Assembly: GCA_015662785.1 (NCBI GenBank)
Contig: DQTM01000142.1
Coordinates: 1-23,320, forward strand
DNA: 23,320 bases
Direction of reading: 5' to 3'
From: Sulfurospirillum arcachonense
GTDB taxonomy: Bacteria > Campylobacterota > Campylobacteria > Campylobacterales > Sulfurospirillaceae
Both the position numbers and the translations under genes were made by a program. This document shows positions 13,988 through 21,412 of this stretch, one piece after another. The notes under the pieces were generated by a model. The model had not been told where the DNA came from and ran no database searches. It was given only the letters and a program-made list of their open reading frames with translations. Numbering within the stretch: the first letter of the stretch is position 1; each line of letters opens with the position of its first letter.

Positions 13988-15120
13988 TATCTTATCCTAT
14001 TGAGCAGGGTATTTATATCCCCTACATGTAATACTTTTGAAGGTTTTACCTCTTCAAAGTTTATATTTTTTAGCTCATCTACTGAGCATACTTTTATGTT
14101 TTCTACTAAAGAAAAAAGTGCTTTTTGATTAAATGTGTACTTACCACTTACTATTTTGCAACCAAAGAAAGCTGGTTCAAGTGGATTGTGTCCACCTATA
14201 CCATCTTTAAATGAGCCACATAGTAAAACTACATTGGCTATAGCAAAAAGGTTGACTAATTCACCCATCTTATCACAAAGCACTATATCTGTTTTTAAAT
14301 CATCACTCAACTTTGCATAACTTAAATCTCTACTTTGGCTAAACTCTTTTAGGAGCCTATCAACACTCTCAAATCTCTCAGGGTGTCTTGGAACCACTAC
14401 TAGCATCTCATCTTTTTTGAGATTCAGACTCGCTAATAACAACTGTTCTTCACCTTCGTGAGAGCTTGCCATAACTATTACTTTTTTCTTCGGCTTTTTA
14501 TACTCTTTTGTTACTATTGGTTTTGAAAAAGTCTTTATATTTCCATTTACAACTACACACTTTGCACCCAGCTCTTCAAGTCTACTTTTATCTACTTCAC
14601 TCTGCGCAAACACTTCATCAATGCTTGCAAAAATCCATCTATAAAACCATGCAAACTTTTTATAAGACTCATAAGAGTTATCAGAAACTCTTGCGTTAAT
14701 TAGAACTGTTTTTGTTCCTTTTAACTTTGAAACTATAAAAAGTAGAGGCCAAAGTTCGGCTTCTGTTACTACCAAAGTTTTCTGTTTTTTTATCCAAAAA
14801 GGCAAAAAAAGCTCAAACGGTAAAAACCTTACATGTAAATCACTTACCTTTTTAGCTGACTTGTAACCAGTACCTGTTATTACAGAGAGATTTATGTTTT
14901 CCTCTTTTAGCTCTTTAAAAACAGTTTTAAGTGAGTTTACTTCACCTAAAGAACAAGCGTGAAACCAAATTCCTTCATTCCTAAAAGGAGTGTTACTTTT
15001 TAAAAAAAATCGTGCTGGTAATGAAATTTTGTATTTTTGCTTAAAAGAGAGGATTATCAAAATTGGTAGTGCTAGAATATATATCAGCACTACCAACAAG
15101 TAGTAAGAAAAAAGAAGCAA
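13987..15120 (-). CDS. waaA: Kdo transferase (3-deoxy-D-manno-octulosonic acid transferase)
   Basis: WaaA adds Kdo to lipid A at the inner face of the cytoplasmic membrane, the first step of core lipopolysaccharide synthesis. The GT-B enzyme has a single N-terminal membrane anchor (LLVVLIYILALPILIILSF), the acceptor motif IWFHACSLGEVNSLK with its catalytic Glu, TEAELWPLL, and the donor-site blocks VMASSHEGEE and GGHNPLEPAFFG. Two starts are possible: TTG at 15120, one base after the previous stop and giving 377 residues, or GTG at 15165, overlapping the previous gene by 44 bases. I prefer TTG because it puts the anchor at the N-terminus as in relatives. Two TACATGTA copies are both read as LHV. 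Confidence 0.93.
   Translation of the reverse strand: MLLFSYYLLVVLIYILALPILIILSFKQKYKISLPARFFLKSNTPFRNEGIWFHACSLGEVNSLKTVFKELKEENINLSVITGTGYKSAKKVSDLHVRFLPFELFLPFWIKKQKTLVVTEAELWPLLFIVSKLKGTKTVLINARVSDNSYESYKKFAWFYRWIFASIDEVFAQSEVDKSRLEELGAKCVVVNGNIKTFSKPIVTKEYKKPKKKVIVMASSHEGEEQLLLASLNLKKDEMLVVVPRHPERFESVDRLLKEFSQSRDLSYAKLSDDLKTDIVLCDKMGELVNLFAIANVVLLCGSFKDGIGGHNPLEPAFFGCKIVSGKYTFNQKALFSLVENIKVCSVDELKNINFEEVKPSKVLHVGDINTLLNRIR
14023..14030. repeat. TACATGTA palindrome near the 3' end of waaA
   Basis: Read as VLHV about twelve codons before the stop. Followed on the plus strand by ATACTTTTG. Confidence 0.8.
14830..14837. repeat. TACATGTA palindrome in waaA
   Basis: Read as DLHV in the N-terminal domain. 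Followed on the plus strand by AATCACTTAC, without the T-tract. Confidence 0.8.
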
Positions 15121-15121
15121 G

Positions 15122-15841
15122 TTACGCCTGCTCTTCCTCTGTCTCTTTGTATAGAATTCTTCCACAATGAGGACAAGTTACAATGTCTTCTTGTTTAATT
15201 ACTTCAGCATAAGTTTTGTCATTGATTCTCATAAAACAGCCATAACAAGCTTGTTTTCGTACAAATACTACTGTTGTGTTTGCTGCCCATTTTCTAATCT
15301 TTTCATAAAAAGTTAAGATTTTTTGGCTCATTTCAGATACAAGTTTCTGTTTTGTACCGTATACTTTAGCTCTTTGTTTTTCAATCTCTACCATCTCAGA
15401 CTCTATTGATACACGAATCTCTGTGCTCTCTTTTTGAATCCCTTCAAGCGTATCTTTTAACTCTTCTTTATCAGTCTCTTTTGCATCAATAATCTTATCA
15501 AGTCTCTCTATTTCCTCATTTGCAAATTCACACTGCTCTTTTGAAATTTCTTCTTCAAGTTGAAGTGCTTTGATCTCTTTATCAGTCTTTACAATAGCAC
15601 CTTTTTTAGAAAGTTCTGTAAGTTTATCTGCTAATTCTGCTAGGTGAAGTTCATTTTTTGCTTTTTTTAATTTACAGTCTTTTATCTCTTCGTCAAAAAC
15701 TGAAATTTTATCAGTTACATCTTTCTCTTTTGCTGCTGATGCTCTTAATTTTGACTCAATAGCTTCAACTTTTGGACCAAAATCATCAATCTCTTTATCT
15801 GTTTTTGCTAGGTTTACTAACTGCTCTAAATATTTATTCAT
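15122..15841 (-). CDS. Coiled-coil zinc-ribbon protein, HP0958 type
   Basis: This 239-residue protein has a long charged coiled coil (about residues 5-185) and a C-terminal C4 zinc ribbon formed by CYGC and CPHCG about 20 residues apart. The layout and the neighbouring Nif3-like gene match Helicobacter pylori HP0958, which is needed for flagella, stabilises sigma-54 (RpoN) and binds flaA mRNA; related proteins contact nucleic acids or partners through the ribbon. A flagellar role here is inferred from that homology. AGAGGAAT precedes the ATG. The stop abuts the preferred waaA start. Confidence 0.88.
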   Translation of the reverse strand: MNKYLEQLVNLAKTDKEIDDFGPKVEAIESKLRASAAKEKDVTDKISVFDEEIKDCKLKKAKNELHLAELADKLTELSKKGAIVKTDKEIKALQLEEEISKEQCEFANEEIERLDKIIDAKETDKEELKDTLEGIQKESTEIRVSIESEMVEIEKQRAKVYGTKQKLVSEMSQKILTFYEKIRKWAANTTVVFVRKQACYGCFMRINDKTYAEVIKQEDIVTCPHCGRILYKETEEEQA

Positions 15842-15855
15842 TTATTTAAATTCCT

Positions 15856-16578
15856 CTACTTATATTGAAATGGGTTTTTTGAATTTGTCATTATAGCTTT
15901 TAATGGAAAATTAATCAAATTTTCGCTTAAACACACTGGAAAATGGGACTCACTTTCATAGTGACCAATATCCAATAAATTCAAATTGTTCTCTTTTGCT
16001 TCAAGTGCTTGATGGTATTTAAAGTCTCCACTTAAAAAACAATCAGCATCAACTTCACCTATCAAATCACCACCACTACCTGTCGTCAAAGCACATCTTT
16101 TTATATGCTTCTTCTCACCTACACTTCTTACAATTTCAAGACCTAAAGCACTCTTTACATGTAGAGCTAACTCCTCAAAACTACAATCTACATCAAAGTA
16201 GCAAATATGCCCTTCACAAGTTACATTTTTATATCCTAAAACAGCAGATGCAACATAGTTATTCAAATGAGTAATATCAAAGTTTGTATGCATTGCCACT
16301 AAAGATATGTCTTTTTTTATCATTTTTTTTATCAATTTTGCTGGGTAAATCGAAGAGTCTAAACTCTTTAAACCTTTAAAAATAAGAGGGTGATGAACTA
16401 TAATAAGTGACCTGTCTTCCACTTCATCTAAAAGTGAGCTATCCACATCAAGACTAAGATAGACTTGTTCAATCTCATCATCCATCTCTCCAACTTGTAG
16501 ACCACTATTGTCCCAAGAAGCTTGAAGCTCAAAAGGACTTAGAACGTCTAAAATTTTATAGATTTGCTTCAGTTGCAT
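15856..16578 (-). CDS. Nif3-like dinuclear metal centre protein
   Basis: This 240-residue protein belongs to the Nif3/YbgI (GTP cyclohydrolase 1 type 2-like) family, which forms toroidal hexamers with two metals per subunit; the reaction is not settled. Visible metal ligands include His62-His63 in IVHHPLIFKGL, Asp101 in AMHTNFD, and the C-terminal pair in DIGHYESE. The N-terminus has the family's ASWDNSGLQVGE. It overlaps glyQ by 23 bases. It pairs with the HP0958-like gene as in other Campylobacterota. One TACATGTA copy is read as ALHV. Confidence 0.92.
   Translation of the reverse strand: MQLKQIYKILDVLSPFELQASWDNSGLQVGEMDDEIEQVYLSLDVDSSLLDEVEDRSLIIVHHPLIFKGLKSLDSSIYPAKLIKKMIKKDISLVAMHTNFDITHLNNYVASAVLGYKNVTCEGHICYFDVDCSFEELALHVKSALGLEIVRSVGEKKHIKRCALTTGSGGDLIGEVDADCFLSGDFKYHQALEAKENNLNLLDIGHYESESHFPVCLSENLINFPLKAIMTNSKNPFQYK
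16156..16163. repeat. TACATGTA palindrome in the Nif3-like gene
   Basis: Read as ALHVK in the variable middle of the protein. Followed on the plus strand by GAGCTAACTC. Confidence 0.8.
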
Positions 16579-17431
16579 CCACTACTTCTTTATACTTTAC
16601 CGCACAACCTTTAGCAAGTTCACGAATTTTTAGTATATAATTTTGTCTTTGTGTAACTGAGATAGCTTTTCTTGCATCTAAAACATTAAAAGTATGAGAA
16701 GCCATCAAACAATAATCATATGCAGGAAGAGGCAAATCAGCGTCAAGAGCTCTTTTACACTCTGCACGACTCTGCTCAAACTGTGCTAAAAGCATCTTTA
16801 CATCTGCAATCTCAAAGTTATACTTACTAAATTCATACTCGCTTTGCTTATGGACATCACCATAAGTTGTAATGCCATGTTTGTTTTCATTCCAAACCAA
16901 ATCATAAACAGAATCTTTTTCTTGAAGATACATAGCAAGTCTCTCAACACCATATGTAATCTCTACAGAAATTAGGTCACAAGGAATTCCTCCAACTTGT
17001 TGAAAATAAGTAAATTGGGTTACTTCCATACCATCAAGCCAAACTTCCCAACCAAGTCCCCAAGCTCCAAGTGTTGGTGACTCCCAGTTGTCCTCTACGA
17101 ACCTAATATCATGTTTGCTTAAATCTAATCCAAGTGCTTCAAGACTCTTAAGATATAACTCTTGAATATTGTCTGGACTAGGTTTTATAAGAACTTGAAA
17201 CTGATAGTACGCTCCTAAACGATTTGGATTTTCTCCATATCTTCCATCTGTTGGACGTCGAGACGGTGCTACATAAGCTGTTGCCCAAGGTTTGCTTCCT
17301 AAACTTCTTAAAAATGTTGCATTATGAAAAGTTCCTGCACCCGAAGGTATATCATACGGCTGAACTATAGTACAACCCTCATCTTGCCAATATGTCTGTA
17401 ACTTTAAAAGCATTTCACTAAATGTTAACAA
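16556..17431 (-). CDS. glyQ: Glycyl-tRNA synthetase alpha subunit
   Basis: GlyQ carries the aminoacylation active site of the bacterial alpha2beta2 glycyl-tRNA synthetase; the beta subunit gene is not in this window. The 291-residue sequence is highly conserved: YWQDEGCTIVQPYD, GAGTFHNATFLRSLG, PSRRPTDGRYGENPNRLG, RFVEDNWESPTLGAWGLGWEV and GMEVTQFTYFQQVGG. The start is TTG at 17431, directly after the TAG of the previous gene, with AAGGAAG six bases before it; the product begins MLTFSEML like its relatives. Confidence 0.97.
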   Translation of the reverse strand: MLTFSEMLLKLQTYWQDEGCTIVQPYDIPSGAGTFHNATFLRSLGSKPWATAYVAPSRRPTDGRYGENPNRLGAYYQFQVLIKPSPDNIQELYLKSLEALGLDLSKHDIRFVEDNWESPTLGAWGLGWEVWLDGMEVTQFTYFQQVGGIPCDLISVEITYGVERLAMYLQEKDSVYDLVWNENKHGITTYGDVHKQSEYEFSKYNFEIADVKMLLAQFEQSRAECKRALDADLPLPAYDYCLMASHTFNVLDARKAISVTQRQNYILKIRELAKGCAVKYKEVVDATEANL

Positions 17432-17911
17432 CTAATCTTCCTTTTTGTAATTTTCTACTACTTTATTCCACATAAGTTTATATTTTCTTTTTGTAAATTC
17501 TAATTCATCTTGAGAATGTTCAAGCTGTTTAGTCAAAGTTTCCACTATTTTTCTATCTTCATCATAAAGCTCTTGCATAGAAAAAAGTGCCTCTTTTAAG
17601 AAGTGGTTTTCACTCTTTAAAGCATCAAGAGTTTCATCCTTTGCATCCATCACTTTTTCATGCAATCCAAGAATAGTACCTATTGTTTTCTCAACAAAAT
17701 TTGCACCTTCAAGAGTTATAACATCCGCATCAACAGATTGGTTGGTTTTGGAGAGTGGCATAAGTTCACTAGTACCTTTTGAAGCTTCTATAAGCCTTCT
17801 TCCATCTTCCTCTTTAACACTTAGTTTCCCACGCTCTATCATATCTTCAATAGTAGGTATATCTAAATGTACAAGTTTACTAAACTCTTCTATCTCTAAC
17901 CAAGTTTGCAT
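17432..17911 (-). CDS. DUF3972-type protein, unknown function
   Basis: This 159-residue protein has an N-terminal segment resembling a MerR-like or excisionase-like small helical domain (WLEIEEFSKLVHLDIPTIEDMI, then a basic turn KLSVKEEDGRRLIE), and a C-terminal coiled coil from about residue 85 to the end, rich in Glu, Leu and Lys. It occupies the Cj0703 position upstream of glyQ, where Campylobacterota carry a conserved protein I recall as DUF3972. Function is unknown; the build suggests a nucleic-acid or scaffold role, which is inference only. Its stop is directly followed by the glyQ TTG. Confidence 0.75.
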   Translation of the reverse strand: MQTWLEIEEFSKLVHLDIPTIEDMIERGKLSVKEEDGRRLIEASKGTSELMPLSKTNQSVDADVITLEGANFVEKTIGTILGLHEKVMDAKDETLDALKSENHFLKEALFSMQELYDEDRKIVETLTKQLEHSQDELEFTKRKYKLMWNKVVENYKKED

Positions 17912-17925
17912 TATGAATCCTTAGA

Positions 17926-18420
17926 TTATATTATAACTTCTACTTCGCTTGAATCTGATTCAACTTTTTTTGCTTTTAGTATTCTATCTTCTAAAAGTTT
18001 TGTTCTTAATTCTTCATCTTCTATTGCTAAAATTTGCATTGCTAAGTATGCACTGTTCATAGCACCTGCTTTACCAAGTGCCACAGTAGCAACAGGCATA
18101 CCTGCTGGCATTTGAACTGTACTAAGCATAGCATCAAGCCCGTCCATTGCTCCACCTTTCATAGGAACACCAATAACTGGTTTAGTTGTAAGAGAAGCAA
18201 CAACACCCGCAAGGTGAGCAGCCATTCCGGCTGCCGCAATAAAAACCTTAGCACCTTTAGCTTCTGCTTCTTTTACATACTTGTGAGTTCGTTCTGGACT
18301 ACGATGAGCAGAAGCAATAACTAGTTCATGAGCTACACCAAATTTTTCTAAAATTTTTGAAGACTCAACCATAATTGAATAGTCACTTTTACTTCCCATT
18401 AATATAGATACAAATTTCAT
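17926..18420 (-). CDS. purE: N5-carboxyaminoimidazole ribonucleotide mutase
   Basis: PurE moves the carboxyl group of N5-CAIR to carbon 4 in de novo purine synthesis. It has 164 residues from the ATG at 18420, which has AAAAGGAAA upstream and gives the family start KFVSILMGSKSD; the frame is open eleven codons further but that extension is not conserved. Other landmarks are the active-site ASAHRSPER, AAAGMAAHLAGVVAS and GVPMKGGAMDGLDAMLSTVQMP. It is likely co-transcribed with the U32 gene before it. Confidence 0.96.
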   Translation of the reverse strand: MKFVSILMGSKSDYSIMVESSKILEKFGVAHELVIASAHRSPERTHKYVKEAEAKGAKVFIAAAGMAAHLAGVVASLTTKPVIGVPMKGGAMDGLDAMLSTVQMPAGMPVATVALGKAGAMNSAYLAMQILAIEDEELRTKLLEDRILKAKKVESDSSEVEVII

Positions 18421-18456
18421 TTTTTTCCTTTTTTGGATGTCGAGGACAGGCATCTT

Positions 18457-19743
18457 TTACTTTGTAAAAGCAGCCAGTCCCGCTCCTTCTATTTTTAATC
18501 TTAAGAAAGAATATGGTGGCAATTCACATGGTGTCACAATAGCATTTGCATTTCCACTGTGAATAGACTCATACACTTTTCCTTTTTGTGTTTTAAGCTC
18601 TTTGAACTCAATACTCCACTTTCCACTTACATTTTTGATTGTTCCAATCTCATTATCTACTTCATCTATTCTATCATCTGGCAAAATCAATTCATATACT
18701 ACATTAGGTTCTAACTTATCTTTTGAAAGGACACCTTTTCCATCGTTTGTGACTTCTCCCACAACTTGATGAGTACCTTCGCTTATGGAGTGTTCTAAAT
18801 TTTGTGTATCATTTTTTTCATAAGGTCTACTGGTAAGATACCCATCGCTAAAACCACGATTTTTGGTTGTATTTAACTCATCTACATATTTTTTAGTTTC
18901 AAACTTCCCATCATAGAAATCATCTATGGCACTTCTATAAGTTTTTGCAGTAATTCCTACATAGTAACTACTTTTAGTTCTACCTTCTATCTTTAAAGCA
19001 CTTATAACACCACTCTTGAGTATCTCATCAACATGAGCTGAAAGGTTCAAATCTTTTGCATTCATGATGTGCGTTCCTGCATCATCTTCTTCTATCTTAA
19101 AAAGTGTTCCGTTCTCTTCATTTTTAGCATATAAAGTATATGGGAAACGACAATCATTGGCACAACTACCACGATTTGCAACACGTCCACTCTGGACTGA
19201 GCTTATAAGACAACGCCCACTATATGCAAAACACATAGAGCCATGAATGAAAGCTTCTATCTCTAAATCTGGTAATCGTTTTTTAATCTCAATTAAATCT
19301 TTTAAACTCACTTCACGTGCCGCAACTATACGCTTAACACCCATCTCATAAAAAACCTCAGCATCAAGATAATTAAGTACATTAGCTTGTGTTGAGAGGT
19401 GAATAGGGATATGAGGTGCAATTTGCCGTGCTAGTCTTATAACCCCAGGAGCTGCAACTATAAATGCATCCGGATTCATATCAGCAACACGTTGTATATG
19501 CTTCTTTAAAAGCTCTATTTGTGAGTTAAAAGGAAACCCATTTATAGTAACGTAGAGTTTTTTACCTTTAGAGTGTGTATATTTTATAGCTTCTTCAAAA
19601 CTCTCATAAGTAAACTCTTTTCCTGAACGTATGCGTAAAGAGAAGTGACTAACTCCTCCATAAACAGCATCAGCACCATAAGCCAATGCAATTTTTAGTT
19701 TTTCAAAATTTCCCGCAGGGGATAATAGCTCTGTTTTTACCAA
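18457..19743 (-). CDS. U32 family protein, TrhP/YegQ-like tRNA hydroxylation factor
   Basis: This 428-residue protein was long annotated as a collagenase-like peptidase U32 (HP0169/Cj0701). Related E. coli TrhP (YegQ) takes part in prephenate-dependent 5-hydroxyuridine formation at tRNA position 34, and that is the more likely role. It has an N-terminal TIM-barrel-like region (LLSPAGNFEKLKIALAYGADAVYGG), the signature EAFIHGSMCFAYSGRCLIS, further cysteines in NRGSCANDCRFPY that probably bind an Fe-S cluster, and a C-terminal beta-rich domain (from about 330). The start is TTG at 19743, one base after the cheZ stop, with AGGGAAG upstream. Confidence 0.88.
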   Translation of the reverse strand: MVKTELLSPAGNFEKLKIALAYGADAVYGGVSHFSLRIRSGKEFTYESFEEAIKYTHSKGKKLYVTINGFPFNSQIELLKKHIQRVADMNPDAFIVAAPGVIRLARQIAPHIPIHLSTQANVLNYLDAEVFYEMGVKRIVAAREVSLKDLIEIKKRLPDLEIEAFIHGSMCFAYSGRCLISSVQSGRVANRGSCANDCRFPYTLYAKNEENGTLFKIEEDDAGTHIMNAKDLNLSAHVDEILKSGVISALKIEGRTKSSYYVGITAKTYRSAIDDFYDGKFETKKYVDELNTTKNRGFSDGYLTSRPYEKNDTQNLEHSISEGTHQVVGEVTNDGKGVLSKDKLEPNVVYELILPDDRIDEVDNEIGTIKNVSGKWSIEFKELKTQKGKVYESIHSGNANAIVTPCELPPYSFLRLKIEGAGLAAFTK

Positions 19744-19744
19744 A

Positions 19745-20491
19745 TCAACTCTTCCCTAAATTTGCTATTAATTCTTCAATGTCATCATTACTAACAACAT
19801 CATCAGTATCAGCATCACCTTCAATATGAACAGCAGATCCAACACGTTTTGAATCATCTATTTTGCCTTCAAAAAGACTACTCATATAACTAGACAATGC
19901 TCTCATAACATTTATAACACGCTCTATTTTCTGGCGATGTATGTCTTGATACTGCATAACATCCATAGTCATCATTACCTCGTCTTGGGTATCTTGAGCA
20001 CCTTGAATAAGACCTTCTACTTTAATTTTCATATTTTTATTGTCTTCTAAAGCCTTACAAAAATCTTGTACATTTGGAAATTTTTCACATAAAGTTGAAA
20101 ACAGTTCTATGTTAGAGTCTATAAGTGTAATAACTTCACCAGCACTCTCTTCAGCTGTTATCATAAACTCATTAATAGCTTCAAGCTTATCAAAAACTTC
20201 ACCTGCTTTTGCCTCAGAATCTTTTGTAACATCATCCAGTTGATAAACCATCTTATGGTCATCTGTTGGAGGTGGTGGTGGCCAAGCCATATCTGCTGAG
20301 GCTCTATACTCATGTGTCTCTTTAAGCTCTTTTATTTTACCTTCAGCTATTTCTCCAGCTTCTACAGATTCCTCTTTAACTTCTTCTGTAGTATCATCGA
20401 CCATCTCTTCTACTACTTCTTCCGATTCTAGTCCTATCTCTTCGTCATCTAGTCCGCCTGCCATCAATGCGTCAAGTTCTTCTTGTGTCAT
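19745..20491 (-). CDS. cheZ: Chemotaxis phosphatase CheZ, Helicobacter type
   Basis: CheZ dephosphorylates CheY-P to end a motor-switching signal. This 248-residue version resembles the remote CheZ of H. pylori (HP0170) and sits in the Cj0700 position. An acidic, Pro-containing N-terminal third (about 1-85, with WPPPPPTDDH) precedes a long helical hairpin (about 90-210) whose second arm holds the catalytic Gln-Asp motif as YQDIHRQKIERV (Gln182). The C-terminal tail DDIEELIANLG resembles the CheY-binding tail of classical CheZ. The N-terminus, MTQEELDALMAGG, resembles the CheY-binding tip of FliM. CTAGGAG precedes the ATG. Confidence 0.88.
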   Translation of the reverse strand: MTQEELDALMAGGLDDEEIGLESEEVVEEMVDDTTEEVKEESVEAGEIAEGKIKELKETHEYRASADMAWPPPPPTDDHKMVYQLDDVTKDSEAKAGEVFDKLEAINEFMITAEESAGEVITLIDSNIELFSTLCEKFPNVQDFCKALEDNKNMKIKVEGLIQGAQDTQDEVMMTMDVMQYQDIHRQKIERVINVMRALSSYMSSLFEGKIDDSKRVGSAVHIEGDADTDDVVSNDDIEELIANLGKS

Positions 20492-20522
20492 TAGTGTCTC
20501 CTAGAAAATTATATTTATCTAC

Positions 20523-20528
20523 ATTATA
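20523..20528 (-). promoter_or_regulatory. -10 box of the cheZ gene
   Basis: TATAAT within TATATAATG on the minus strand, about 32 bases before the cheZ ATG. It would drive cheZ and the genes behind it. It lies back to back with the hisJ -10. Confidence 0.5.
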
Positions 20529-20540
20529 TATAACTTTTCA

Positions 20541-20546
20541 TATAAT
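20541..20546 (+). promoter_or_regulatory. -10 box of the hisJ-like gene
   Basis: TATAAT on the plus strand, 20 bases before the ATG, leaving a short leader with AAAAGGA as the ribosome site. Confidence 0.5.
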
Positions 20547-20566
20547 TTTACTTTAAAAGGAAAAAA

Positions 20567-21346
20567 ATGAGTGTAGACCTTCATAATCATACCAGTTTGT
20601 GTAAACATGCCACTGGTACACCGCAAGAATACGTTAAACAAGCAATTAAAAATAAAATAAAATATTTTGGTTTTAGTGACCATGCTCCTATGCATTATGA
20701 CCCAAAATATCGTATGAAGTTTGAACAAATGAATAAATACGAAGAATCAATTGTAAATCTAAAAAATAGATATAAAGATGATATTAATATACTACTTGGA
20801 TATGAAGTTGATTTTTTAGAAGGTTATATAGATGATAGAGTTTTAAATTCAAATGTAGATTATCTCATAGGTTCTGTTCACTTCATAGGCAAATGGGGAT
20901 TTGATAATCCTGAGTTTATAGGTGAGTATAAACATAAAAATATAGATAAAATTTGGGAAGAGTATTTTGAGGCAATTGAAGCTCTTGCAAAAAGTAGGCT
21001 TTTTCATATAGTTGGACATATAGATCTTATAAAAGTCTTTAATTTTCTTCCTAAAAAAGATGTAAAAAGCATAGCTCAAAAAGCATTAAAAGAGATAAAA
21101 AAAGTAAATATGGTTGTTGAAATAAATGCTGCTGGATACAGAAAACCTGTTAAAGAAGCCTATCCAAGCTCAAGTATAATGGAACTTCTAAGTGAATATG
21201 AAATACCCATTACTTTTGGCTCAGATGCACATGCCCCTGACCAAGTTGGATTCAAACAAAAAGAAATTTATGCACTTGCTAAATCATATGGTTACAATAA
21301 ATGTGCAACATTTATAAACAAAGAACGCATAATGGTTAATTTTTAA
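20567..21346 (+). CDS. Histidinol-phosphatase, PHP family (HisJ/HisK type)
   Basis: This 259-residue metal-dependent phosphatase of the PHP superfamily would hydrolyse histidinol phosphate in histidine synthesis. Metal-binding landmarks are DLHNHTSLCKHATG (residues 4-17), FGFSDHAP, LLGYEVDF, IGSVHF, HIVGHIDLIK, EINAAGYRKP and the final TFGSDAHAP. Length fits HisJ. The family also includes other PHP phosphatases, so the substrate is likely rather than certain. No other his gene is nearby, and the gene stands between cheZ and glnA, where Campylobacter has none. Its codons look more A/T-biased than those of glnA. Confidence 0.85.
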   Translation: MSVDLHNHTSLCKHATGTPQEYVKQAIKNKIKYFGFSDHAPMHYDPKYRMKFEQMNKYEESIVNLKNRYKDDINILLGYEVDFLEGYIDDRVLNSNVDYLIGSVHFIGKWGFDNPEFIGEYKHKNIDKIWEEYFEAIEALAKSRLFHIVGHIDLIKVFNFLPKKDVKSIAQKALKEIKKVNMVVEINAAGYRKPVKEAYPSSSIMELLSEYEIPITFGSDAHAPDQVGFKQKEIYALAKSYGYNKCATFINKERIMVNF

Positions 21347-21373
21347 TCACAAATTAACCTTTTTATTTACTTT

Positions 21374-21386
21374 TATAAGGTAAAAT
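21374..21386 (+). promoter_or_regulatory. Possible -10 region of glnA
   Basis: TATAAG (21374-21379) and TAAAAT (21381-21386) lie 27-40 bases before the ATG in the 66-base hisJ-glnA gap. Either could serve. A strong GAGGAG lies seven bases before the ATG. No NtrC or sigma-54 box was seen. Confidence 0.35.
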
Positions 21387-21412
21387 AATACAAAATTAAA
21401 TGAGGAGTTAGT

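Noticed and set aside
18420..18453. Upstream start extending PurE by eleven residues
   Set aside because: It is not conserved and has no ribosome site, while the 18420 ATG has AAAAGGAAA and the family sequence follows at once.
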